A stretch of DNA of 64,000 bases from NCBI GenBank assembly GCA_028571685.1, contig CM053164.1, positions 37,002,501 through 37,066,500 of the forward strand. The letters are read 5' to 3'. Below are positions 55,901-64,000 of the stretch, piece after piece (the stretch's first letter is position 1; each line of letters starts with the position of its first letter). Position numbers and translations under genes: made by a program. The notes below the pieces were generated by a model that saw nothing but the letters and a program-made list of their open reading frames with translations, ran no database searches and was not told the DNA's origin. Source of the DNA: Heterohyrax brucei. Lineage: Eukaryota; Chordata; Mammalia; Hyracoidea; Procaviidae.

Positions 55901-56120
55901 GCCGCGCCGCGGGAGCAGGAACCCAGGGCCAGAGGTTTCCGCCCGGCGCCGCCAAGCCCGCCAGGGGCCTAGCGCGGTGGCTGCTCGGGGTCTCACGGAC
56001 CCTTCCCTTTCCTCAGGGGCAGGCAGCGACTTCCCCCCCGAGCCCGCGGAGCGTCCCTGGTGGCGGGTGCGACGGCGCCCGCACCTGCCCCGCGCCCTGC
56101 GACAACCCCGGCGAGTGGCT

Positions 56121-56400
56121 CTACCCACCTGGCGCCCCCGCCGCGCCTCCCGCACGTCACGGCGCGACCCCGCGCTCCTCGGCAGCAGCAGCGCGGGCGC
56201 AGGAGGACGCCGGGAGACGTTACTCGGCTGCCGCCGCCGCCGCCCGGTTCCTGGCCAGGCCGCCGACAGCGAACCTGTTGCGCAGCCTGTCACAGCCGCT
56301 TCGGCTCCGCGGGCGCCGCCTCAGCCCCACAACAACATGGCTGCCGCGGCCTCCGCAGGAAGCCGAGGGGCGGGGAGGGAGGCGACGGGCCCGGCAGCCG
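56121..56400 (-). other. Candidate non-coding first exon (minus strand)
   Basis: A good splice donor, CCAG|GTGGGTAG, lies on the minus strand with the exon ending at 56129 and the intron starting at 56128. Upstream is GC-rich, CpG-rich sequence suitable as a first exon; the right edge (56400) is only a guess. No conserved protein is visible, so it would be untranslated. Inference from a single-sequence signal. Confidence 0.4.
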
Positions 56401-56579
56401 ACGGCCCGCCCGCCCGCCGCCGGGCACCGGCTCCACCACCTCCGGCGGTTCAAGGTTGGCTGGGGAATGGCTCCTCACCCCCAGAGCCCCGGGGCGCCGG
56501 ACCTTGTGCGACTGGTCCCGGAGTGCACTGCTCTTCCCTCGGGGGAGTCCCGAAGCCCGGACCTGGCAGCCCTTCCTGA
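56337..56579 (+). CDS. Possible N-terminal coding exon on the plus strand (weak)
   Basis: An ATG at 56337 in a strong context (A at -3, G at +4) opens MAAAASAGSRGAGREATGPA, then a proline/alanine-rich stretch (RRRAPAPPPPAVQGWLGNGS) to a stop after 56579. Mammalian proteins often start MAAA in CpG islands, but GC-rich DNA gives such frames by chance. No clear donor follows (CAAG|GTTGGC at 56452 is weak). I do not recognise the protein. Reported as a possibility only. Confidence 0.2.
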   Translation: MAAAASAGSRGAGREATGPAADGPPARRRAPAPPPPAVQGWLGNGSSPPEPRGAGPCATGPGVHCSSLGGVPKPGPGSPS

Positions 56580-56770
56580 AGCAGCGACGACACACCTGGC
56601 TCCTCCTCCCAGAGGTGACAAGCTGAGGTTGGGTGGTACACTTCCTGCCACAGCGGACCCCAGGGATTCGGAAGGGGCCAAGCCGTGGGCAGAGCCGCCG
56701 AAGTGCTCCATCGGAGGCCTTTTTCGCTGAAGCCTTCCTTCACTAACCTGGGAGCGCGAATCCCGTGGGT

Positions 56771-57950
56771 ATGGGGGCTGAGGGGTGAAAGGGAGGTTGT
56801 CACCCTCGTGGACAGGTCTGAAGCAGGCCTCTCTGACCCTCCTCGGGGATCCCAGATACCCAAGGGCCATCCATTAAGCATTCAGCCCCCTCCATAAGGC
56901 AAAAAACGGAGAACATTCGCTGCCCCCATGCACAGAGAAGAGCAACTCCCCCCATATGACTCTTAAAAGGGATCCCACTTCCCAAACTCCCCTCTCTGCA
57001 AGCCTGCAGAAGCTGAACATTCTTCCCCATCATTAGCTGACTGATAGGTCAAACCTGGAGTTGCTTTTGTCTCACCTTCCAACTCCTGTTCTCCTCACGA
57101 AAGACCAGGCTTCAACTCAAGGCACCATCATATGTACTCAGCCTACCTTCAAGGAAAAGTCTTTCTGTTGGTTAAGGGTAAGAAACGCAGTCTGCATTGG
57201 TTCTTATAGCCTCAGCAGAATGGGGATTTATGACCGAGTTTTTTGTTGTTGTTTGTTTTTTCACTTTCCAAAGCAGAGTTGGAGCTGGTCCAGTGTGCAA
57301 AACTCATATCCCCTTGACTTCTTTGGTATGTGAGAAATCTGTGCAGATCAAACTGATCCTTTGGCTTCCTTTCATTCCCTACCTGTTTGGGCAATAGCAA
57401 CATTGGCTTGAGAGACATGGCTACAAAACCCAGACTTGTCTGAAATGGACAGCCAATTCATGTGAGGATCTTAGAAGATATTAATGATGATAAACAGGCT
57501 TTTCCTGCTCTCACACTTAGTGTGAGTCTTTGATTAGGCATTGACCAAGACCTGACTGGCCAGTCCTGTGTTCAGTGACACAGAGAGGCCTAACTTCTTT
57601 GTATCAATCTATGAGGTCACTTAATTGCTGGAGACCAAGTTTCTCTCCCTTCTGCAAACAAGCCAGCCAGGCTAGGGATAACACTGTTGAGCACAAGGTC
57701 TAACTCCGATGACAAACAACACCAATCAGTTGTGTTACTCTTTTTCAAATCCTGTTCACAAGAGTATAAGCCTCAAAATCTTCTTCCACATAGTGCTCCC
57801 AAGAGACACCACTGAGTTGGCCTGTGAGATGAAACGTATTTTTCCATTCCTGATAGGGAAAAAAAGAAGTCAGAATTTTCAGGTTTCTGGGCAGGCCTGA
57901 GTGTCAGTTGGTCTATTCTTCAAGATAGGAAGTGGAATACAGGAGGAAAA
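56771..57950. other. Unique sequence right of the CpG island
   Basis: No repeats that I recognise. A donor-like AAGG|GTAAGA at 57178 on the plus strand is the only splice-like point. Frames are short and without motif. Confidence 0.4.
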
Positions 57951-57952
57951 GC

Positions 57953-58330
57953 ACTGTGGCTGTTGAATTGTGTCCCCCCAAAATATGTGTTGTAAATCCT
58001 AATCTCTCTGCCTGTGGGTATCCAGTAATCCCATTTGGGAATGGATTGTCTTATGTTAATAAAACAGGATTAGTGTAGGGTGTATCTTGAGTCATCTCTT
58101 TGAGGTATAAAGGAGATTAAACAAGAAAGTGAAAGAGCAGAGACAGAAAAGAAATGCAAAACTGCAGGAAGATTGCCCAGGAGCAGAAACACAGAAGACA
58201 CAAGGACATTCTTCTAGAGCCAACAAGGAGATAACCATGCCCTAGAGCCAACACCCTAAATTTGGACTTTTAGCCTCCTAAACTGCGAGAAATTTAATTT
58301 GTTTGGTTTTTCTGTTCCAGTAGTGCTAGG
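57953..58330 (+). mobile_element. MaLR-type LTR (+)
   Basis: TGTTGAATTGTGTCCCCCCA near the start, TTGTAAATCCTAATCTCTCT, a body with GGACTTTTAGCCTCCTAAAC, and an end in TTTTTCTGTTCCAGTAGTGC. A different subfamily from 23186/49026; the same start as the antisense scrap at 20033. Confidence 0.7.
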
Positions 58331-58740
58331 CTTGGATCATTACTATTCCACTTGCATACCAGGGTCTCTCATTTGAGGCTACAGCACTAACTGCACCATC
58401 CTCTACCTGTTCTCATCCCTAATGTTTACTAACTTCCCAGGCACTCGTCTACATTCACCAGGAGTTTTCGGCACCTGTGAGTCTTCTCCAACCTGTGCGC
58501 TCCATCATCCTTAGTGTCTTTCGGTATTCATGAGTGACAGAGGTGATGCATCCACCATCCCACTTCCCTGACTTCTTCTCTGCCTAGAGCAGATCTTAGA
58601 ACTATATCTGAATTCTTTCCCTTAGTATTTCTCAAATCCCACCCCCACTCACTGTTCACCTAAGATACCATCTGATATACTAAGTCCAACATAAGACGTG
58701 TAGACATTACTGTCAAGGCTAAAGAAGATTAGTAATTAGT
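58331..58740. other. No recognised feature
   Basis: C/T-rich, unique-looking sequence without repeat or gene signature. Confidence 0.4.
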
Positions 58741-58924
58741 GTACAGTGAAGGGAAAACATGGTGGCAAAGTAATTAGGTGCTACATCTGCTAACCAAAAG
58801 ATTGGCAGTTCAAATCCACCAGGTGCTCCTTGGAAACTCTGGGGCAGTTTTGCTCTGTCCTATAAGGTCGCCATGAGTCAGAATCAACTCAGCGGCAGTG
58901 AGTTTGGTTTTTTGGTACAGTGAA
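58741..58924 (+). mobile_element. AfroSINE (+) with target duplication
   Basis: SINE 58751-58914; GTACAGTGAA at 58741-58750 and 58915-58924, identical. Head GGGAAAACATGGTGGCAAAG, tail GCGGCAGTGAGTTTGGTTTT. Confidence 0.95.
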
Positions 58925-59144
58925 AAGGTTAGGAGGGTCATTTTTCCAGGTCTGCTGCAAGCTAGGATAGACTCTTAGGCTTTTTCCTGATAACGTAGTT
59001 TTTATTGTGAAATTAAAACTTGACCAATAGGTCCATCCCAGTGTGCAAGCAGACAGTCTGTCAGACAAAGGCCAGCAAGTGGGAACTCAGAGGTACTGAC
59101 CTCAGATTAAGTTTTTCCAATCTGTTTGAACAATTACAATTTTC

Positions 59145-59700
59145 TACTTATACCAGCAGGAGACAGTGTGGTGGGCTTCCTAGCCCAAGGAGTGACAAAG
59201 CTGAGTGCCTTCTGGCCAGGGGTTGCTGGTGGAGTAGGATGCCTCTGGGTCCTTGGTGGAGCTAGGTTTGCTGACCCAAAGAGTTGGAACCAAGTGCCTT
59301 TGAGCCAAGGCTTACTGGGAAGTGGGTGTCCCTGGGAACTTATAGGCAGTGCCCAGAGAGCTTAGTAACACTTGAAGGAGAGCCAAAAGCCAGGGGAAGG
59401 CACGCTTAGGAGACCCTCTTGATCAAAGAAGTAAATCCTGAGTGTTCCTGAACCTGAATTACAACATTTTCCTCCCCTGATAAACCCTGCAACGCTAAAT
59501 ATGGTCTGTACATTCTGTGTGGCCAATGCAGTGAATTGTTGAACCCAGCGGAGCAGTGGCATGGGAGGCACAGTTGGAGGGTGAAGGCATGTCTGACCTC
59601 TACCTCTGAGGAGTCAGCCTTTGGGGTTGATGCTGGGAATTTCTCCCTCTTTTGAAGTTAAAAGAGGTCACATGTCACCCCTGCCAATCCATTTTTACAC
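59145..59700 (+). mobile_element. ERV/LTR-type repeat, family not identified
   Basis: A second copy of the 10520-11345 repeat: GGTGGGCTTCCTAGCCCAAG, GATAAACCCTGCAACGCTAA, TGGCCAATGCAGTGAATTGT and CAGCGGAGCAGTGGCATGG. It also has repeated phrases like GAGTGCCTTCTGGCCAGGGG / AAGTGCCTTTGAGCCAAGGC, which are also echoed in the MaLR internal region at 41190-41310. No protein motifs. Confidence 0.45.
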
Positions 59701-59910
59701 TCAGCATGGTCTTTTCTGTATTTAGTCTGCGTGGTGTTTATTTAGAACCTTATTACATCTGCAATTATTTATCTTTCATCAAATTAAGAAAAATCTCAGC
59801 CATTATTTCTTCAGATATTGTTTTCAGCCTCATTCCTGCTCGTCTCTTGTGGTATTCCGACTACATACATGCTTGGCTGTGGAATATCGTCCAGGCTCGT
59901 ATTAGATGGG
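59701..59910 (-). mobile_element. Old L1 fragment (-), ORF1 region
   Basis: TCAGCCATTATTTCTTCAGA then TATTGTTTTCAGCCTCATTC and TATTCCGACTACATACATGC are the well-known antisense wording of the L1 ORF1 region. Confidence 0.65.
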
Positions 59911-60779
59911 CTCCGACAGTACAGCAGTGCTCCTCTGCAGAATACCAGAGAAACCTGGCCCTGCCCTTTCTGATTCACAAGGCGTCTGGAGGTAGGGGTG
60001 GTGAGAGCTGGGAATCTTCTCTTTGTAAAGCTCTGCCCTTTATCTTCTGTCTTTGATAGAAATCAGTCTGCTTCTTAGCCTCCACACTGCTGTCAGCAAC
60101 TGTGCTTTCAAAGCCAGGGTGTCTTTTTTAGTCGCCTGTAGAACAAAACAACTTTACAGTGTCCCCATACCACTCCTAAGCATGCACACAGACACACATA
60201 CAGAGACCCCCACGCACAGAGACCCACACACTGACATACTGTCACATTGATCCTATTCCTTCTGAGAAATAGATTGAAAATCATGCCTGTCCTTTTTTCA
60301 GTTTCTTTTTCCTCTTAAAACTCACAAGAAAGAATAAATGCGTTCACATGTTGATGGTGGTCCTTTGTGTGTAAAAAACATGTCCAAGTCAGTCTCGGAA
60401 ATCAGGACGAGTTTGCCCTAATAGTTGATCTTAAAAGTTAATGGAAATCAAACCGGGAATAGGGGGTTAGGACTGGGCTTCAGTTGACATGGATCTGTCA
60501 GTTCATTAATCCACCAGTTATTTTCATTCAGCCAACAGTTATTAAAAACCTACTGTGCAAGAAACCTGGAATGGAAATGGAAGAGGGCAGATTGTTGGGA
60601 ATGGAACCCATGTCATGAAACACTTAACATATAAACTATCAAGTGGAAAACTAATTTGCTATGTAAGCTTTTATATTTAATGCACAAGTAAAAAAAAAAC
60701 AAAAACTTTTTTTTAAATTTCTGTATTCCAGCAAACAAATCAGTCTTTGAAGAAATAAAACTGTAATTCTCCTTAAAAA
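59911..60779. other. Mostly unassigned; a CA/GA-rich patch
   Basis: A low-complexity CACA/CAGAGACC-rich patch lies at 60183-60240. The rest is unique-looking. No gene or repeat signature. Confidence 0.4.
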
Positions 60780-61005
60780 CAAGGATGGTGAAACTCGTCT
60801 TGTTTACTTGGGACACATCATCAAGACCAATTGCTAGAAAAATACGATATTCAGCAAAGTGGAGGATCAGGAAGCACCCTCGATGCAGGTAACTCAACAG
60901 CAACAGCAGTGGGCTGAAACATATCACAGATCATGAGGACAGCGCAGGGCCAGGCAAGCCGTGCTGTTATATGTAAGATCTCCATGAGTTGGAGCCAAAA
61001 TGACC
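60780..61005 (+). mobile_element. RTE 3' end fragment (+)
   Basis: GGATGGTGAAACTCGTCTTG then TACTTGGGACACATCATCAA (the RTE C-terminal 'FGHxxR' region, decayed), followed by the tail GATCATGAGGACAGCGCAGG, TCTCCATGAGTTGGAGCC. The same region as 3330-3560 but with a deletion. Confidence 0.7.
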
Positions 61006-61278
61006 ATTAACAATGATAACATGGAAATGAGTAGCAAGGACTTCCCAGTGATGGGGAGCAGCTGAGACTGGATTCAGAGGAATGGTCAGTGTGACAAAGT
61101 TCTCCTTTCTCCTTTTTCTGTTTCTTGACCTGACGGAGACCCTATCTGGAGCTGTGGAGCAGGTGAGCAGCAGAGAAATGGGAATGGGAGTAACACAAAA
61201 GCAAAGAAGATGGAAGGGAAATTTCCAGCCCAAGGAGATGGAAAGAGTGTTATTACTGGGCCACTTGTGTCATTCATA

Positions 61279-61488
61279 GGGCCTCGGTGGCACAGTAGTT
61301 AAGAAGCACTCAGCTGCTAACTAAAAGATGAGCAGTTGGTGCACACTAGCTACTCCAAGGGAGAACGATGTAGCAGTCTGCTTCTGTAAGTATTTCCAGC
61401 CTTGGAAACTCTATGGGGCAGTTGTACTCTGTTCTGTAAGGTTTCCATGAGTCAGAATTGGCTTGAACAGCCGGTTTTGCTTTTGTAT
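61279..61488 (+). mobile_element. AfroSINE, long variant (+)
   Basis: GGGCCTCGGTGGCACAGTAG at the head, the extra block GTAGCAGTCTGCTTCTGTAA, and a body and tail ATGAGTCAGAATTGGCTTGA then CAGCCGGTTTTGC. Confidence 0.88.
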
Positions 61489-62282
61489 CGTGTATAACTT
61501 GAGACTCTGGCTTGAGTCTGATGGTACCAGAAAGGCAGTACCAGGCAAGCTGAAGAGAGGAAGTTAGCCCAGACTTGGCCCTGGGCCAGCACTGCAGGGT
61601 GGAGCCAGAGGCCAGGCTCTAGGGAGGCACTGGAGGCCCCATACAGGACACGCTCATTCAGGACTGAATTATCAGGGGCTTCCAGTCTGGCAGGTGTAAA
61701 CAGCTCAGCGAAAGGGAATGTAGCCTGCGTTCAAGAGTCACACTCACATCCTGTCTGGCCAATCTGCCCAGTTGTCAGTTTAGTTCATTATTTCTGTCTC
61801 CAGCATGAACCAGGAGTGATACTAGATACCAATAATCTAGTATTTATGTAGCATCTTATACTTGACAGAGTACTTTGATTCTTTCACTTAATCCACACAT
61901 CGTTCTGGGGAAGTACAGTGAAGTTCTGTTTGTGATTATCTAATCTTGGTTGGTAAGAAGAAAGAGATAAAATCAGGCATCAGCCATGTATATATGTATT
62001 GGGGATTTTCTCATGCCTAGTTGTGATTCTTTCCCCTCCCCCCCCCTTTAAATAGAGCAGCACAGCTGGGCTATTCTGGGTTCAGACAGCCACAATGTTT
62101 TAGTTTCAAATATAGAGTGGGTCAGATTATTTGGCACTGTTTGGCCCAACCTAGCCAGAGAAACATTTCTTCTCCCTAAGTAAAATACAATCTTAACCCA
62201 ATTAAATGCAAGAAAGATAACTAACTCACCTCCCCTTCCACCCTCATCCTCAAGAGAGAGAGATAGACTAGCTACCTTTGCT
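61489..62282. other. Mostly unassigned; possible MIR scrap
   Basis: At 61835-61930, TTTATGTAGCATCTTATACT then CACTTAATCCACACATCG is faintly MIR-like. C-run at 62033-62047. No gene signal. Confidence 0.3.
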
Positions 62283-62285
62283 CTT

Positions 62286-62305
62286 TTTTTTTTTTTTTTT
62301 TTTTA
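62286..62305. repeat. Poly-T run, about 20 bp
   Basis: An uninterrupted T run between CTC and AGATAAATG. It could be the A-tail of a lost antisense retroelement, but no body is recognisable beside it. Confidence 0.7.
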
Positions 62306-62409
62306 GATAAATGAAAACCAGAATGTGAGAGAGACTGTATCACTGGAACAAAGCCATTCAGTCATAAGTGCTGAGGAGTACGTAGTATCCAGTTTTCTAG
62401 ACACTTAAC

Positions 62410-62830
62410 AATCCCCATCACCATGGCTTAGTGAGTGTGCCAGGCACCCAGATCCTGTCTCTAATCCTTACGATAACCATGTATGACAGGTATTATTAAC
62501 CTCAAGGGCAGATTAACCAGTAAACAAGGTAGGCACAGGCTTAATTGTGTTCACTGACTAATGTGTAGAGTGCAGTTTCACCTGTTTTTCCTGACATCAA
62601 AGATGAAATTGTACACTACTGGTTGATAACTAAGCACGAGGAGGCCCGTGTATACCTTGTTTTTTGGGTAATCTGTCTCTAAGAAACCTCATTTAACAGG
62701 TGAAGAAACTGAAATTTAGAGAAAAGAGGTACTTTTTCGACTCCTGCATTTAGCAAGTGGCAGAGCTAGGAGTTGCTGCTGGATTTTTATGACTGTAAAT
62801 TCTGTGCTCTTTTGACTCTACAGTGCTTCC
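62410..62830 (-). repeat. MIR (-), split by a hAT-like element
   Basis: The left half (62410-62504: TACGATAACCATGTATGACA then GTATTATTAACCTCA) and the right half (62692-62830: GTGAAGAAACTGAAATTTAG then AGCAAGTGGCAGAGCTAGGA) form one antisense MIR once the insert 62505-62684 is removed. Confidence 0.8.
62498..62691. mobile_element. Small hAT-like DNA element with long terminal inverted repeats
   Basis: The element 62505-62684 (180 bp) is flanked by AACCTCA at 62498-62504 and 62685-62691 (7 of 8 if one base further left is counted). The left end (GGCAGATTAACCAGTAAACA, AGGTAGGCACAGGC) and the right end read on the minus strand (GACAGATTACCCAAAAAACA, AGGTATACACGGGC) match over about 35 bp. No coding sequence. 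The 7-8 bp duplication fits hAT-type cut-and-paste; family not identified. Confidence 0.75.
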
Positions 62831-63519
62831 ATTCACTATACTACAGGTAGTTAATAATGTATCTTCTCTTTTTGTATTAAATATACATGAGTAAGAGCCT
62901 CCAAAATATCTTCTAACAGTTACTCAAAATATGAAGTTGCAAACATTTGCATCAAGATGACAAAATTCCCCTTACATGCAGACACTCTGTGATGTGTCTA
63001 TGATGCTCCTGGAGCCTGTGGCTCCTTCCTCTGTGGCCAGGACCCTGCTTCACAGAGAGTTCACCCAATTTTCTGTGTTGGCCTACAGTTTCCAGGATAT
63101 GACATATGTGTTCTTTTTCCTTAGATTCCTTTAAAAATCAGTTACGTAAATAACATTTGAGAACAAAGAACCCACCATTGGGAAGGATGACAATAATGAC
63201 CTTAAAGATGTGCACTCTGCCTGAGCAATGTGAAATGAAAAATGAATTAAATGAACATCTTAGCATTCATGACCACACACGTTTGACCCAAGGTAATTCA
63301 GCAAGGTCAGATCACTCAGGATACTTAGAAAAGCTTCATTACATTTGAAATAGCAATCCAAATAAAATAAAACCTTCTTAATGTGCTTGTCTGGTTTTTG
63401 ATTGCATGACATGATCGTATGAGATTACTGATCATTTTTTCTTATTGAGGTGTGATTTATAGACAACAAAGTGCACATACTAGAAATTTTCAGCTTGATA
63501 AAATTTTGCATTCTCTTTC
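62831..63519. other. No recognised feature
   Basis: About 690 bp of unique-looking sequence. The frame 63157-63348 has no recognisable motif. Confidence 0.4.
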
Positions 63520-64000
63520 TCTCTGTGAAGCTGTGACTCATGGCACCCTTATGTACAACAGAACAACAACACCGCCCAGGCCTGCACCATCCTGGCCGTT
63601 GTCGCTGTGCTTGAGCCTGTTGTCGTAGCCACTGTGTCGATTCGTGTCGGCAGAGATCTTCCTCTTTTTCACTGACTGACTGACTACCAAGTGTGATATC
63701 TTTCCCCAACGCACCCTGATAATACCCCCAAAATATGTGAGATGTAGTTTCTCCATCCTTGCTTCTAAGGTACATTCTGGTTGTCTTTTAAGACTTGTTC
63801 ATTCTTTTGGCAGTCCATGGTATACTCAAAATTCTTCACCAGAACTGTCATTTAAAAGTGTCACTTTTTAGGTCTTCCTTATTCATTGTTCAACTTTTGC
63901 ATGCACATAATGAGGCAACTGAAAATACCAGCTCTTGGGGCAGACACTTTAATCCTCAAGGTGACAGCTTTGATTTTCGACACTTTAAAGAGATCTTTTG
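63520..64000 (-). mobile_element. RTE-type LINE (-), 3' end, runs off the window
   Basis: Antisense of the RTE 3' end: CCCAGGCCTGCACCATCCTG (tail), AAAATATGTGAGATGTAGTT and TTCTTTTGGCAGTCCATGGT (C-terminal coding region, matching 3150-3400 in reverse), then AACTTTTGCATGCACATAAT and ACTTTAAAGAGATCTTTTG at the window edge. Upstream coding parts would lie beyond 64000. Frames are broken. Confidence 0.85.

Larger units (their letters stand above)
55600..56770. promoter_or_regulatory. CpG island, probable TATA-less promoter
   Basis: A sudden change from AT-rich DNA to very GC-rich DNA with frequent CpG, the only such stretch in 64 kb. It contains GC boxes (GGGGCGGGG at 56367-56375), a (CCG)n run at about 56228-56243, a CRE-like half-site (CACGTCAC) at about 56153, and a YY1-like AACATGGCTGCC at 56334-56345. 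No TATA box. Overlapping long frames on both strands are most simply explained by the lack of AT-rich stop codons. Known: such islands mark promoters of widely expressed genes. The gene is not identified. Confidence 0.85.

Noticed and set aside
55238-56293. A 351-codon open frame on the minus strand through the CpG island
   Set aside because: It has arginine/proline/glycine-rich composition from CpG-rich DNA, long frames on both strands at once, no conserved motif, and it runs on into plainly non-coding AT-rich sequence. Likely chance.
55705-56730. A 341-codon open frame on the plus strand in the same island, and two others overlapping it
   Set aside because: Three plus-strand frames overlap each other. 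GC-rich DNA has few stop codons. No domain is recognisable. Only the ATG at 56337 was kept, as a weak possibility.
57061-57397. Frames right of the CpG island as coding exons
   Set aside because: Short, overlapping in two frames, no motifs and no matching acceptor/donor pair that I could support.

Overview
The window is mammalian nuclear DNA, almost certainly from an afrotherian and most likely an elephant or another paenungulate. The main evidence is some thirty full or partial copies of a tRNA-derived SINE that I recognise as AfroSINE. It has an A/B-box head beginning GGAAACCCTGGTGG and an RTE-like tail. RTE-type LINEs, afrotherian-type L1s, MaLR-type LTRs, mariner elements and old MIR/L2 repeats accompany it. 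There is no prokaryotic gene organisation. I found no protein-coding host exon that I can support; every recognisable protein similarity lies in a decayed transposable element. Family names come from memory of consensus sequences, not from a database search.

Layout. 1-12.8 kb is nested repeats: L2/L1 relics, an RTE 3' end, a full-length dead mariner with a D34D catalytic spacing, a fold-back mariner derivative inside an LTR, and two 3' L1 fragments separated by an ERV-like segment. 12.8-20.0 kb is one nearly full-length L1 on the + strand, with 5'UTR, ORF1, broken ORF2 and a 3'UTR with a G-rich tract. 20-30 kb mixes AfroSINEs, MIRs, a solo LTR, L1M remnants and unassigned DNA. 30.1-44.4 kb is a large nest. 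A + strand L1 carries a twin-primed (5'-inverted) younger L1 insert and two AfroSINEs, and stops abruptly against an antisense RTE. An antisense L1 follows, holding a solo LTR and a complete LTR-internal-LTR MaLR provirus; its putative 5'UTR contains a minisatellite of about 29 bp units. 44.4-55.6 kb holds an internally deleted RTE derivative, a dense AfroSINE cluster inside a MIR, another solo LTR with a perfect 5-bp target duplication, and several AfroSINEs with clean target duplications.

The only strong host-gene signal is a CpG island at about 55.6-56.77 kb. It has GC boxes, a CRE-like site, a (CCG)n run and two good minus-strand splice donors, so I infer a TATA-less promoter with untranslated first exon(s) of an unidentified gene, probably transcribed leftwards. 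If so, much of 1-55.6 kb would be its first intron. A plus-strand start (ATG at 56337 in good context) is an alternative. 57-64 kb returns to repeats: LTRs, an AfroSINE, RTE pieces, a small hAT-like element inside a MIR, and an antisense RTE running off the window end.

The most unusual observations are ultra-short (21-36 bp) SINE-tail insertions flanked by target-site duplications, a fold-back mariner derivative, a small hAT-like element with long inverted repeats, a textbook twin-priming event, and convergent L1s that both lack their 3' halves.
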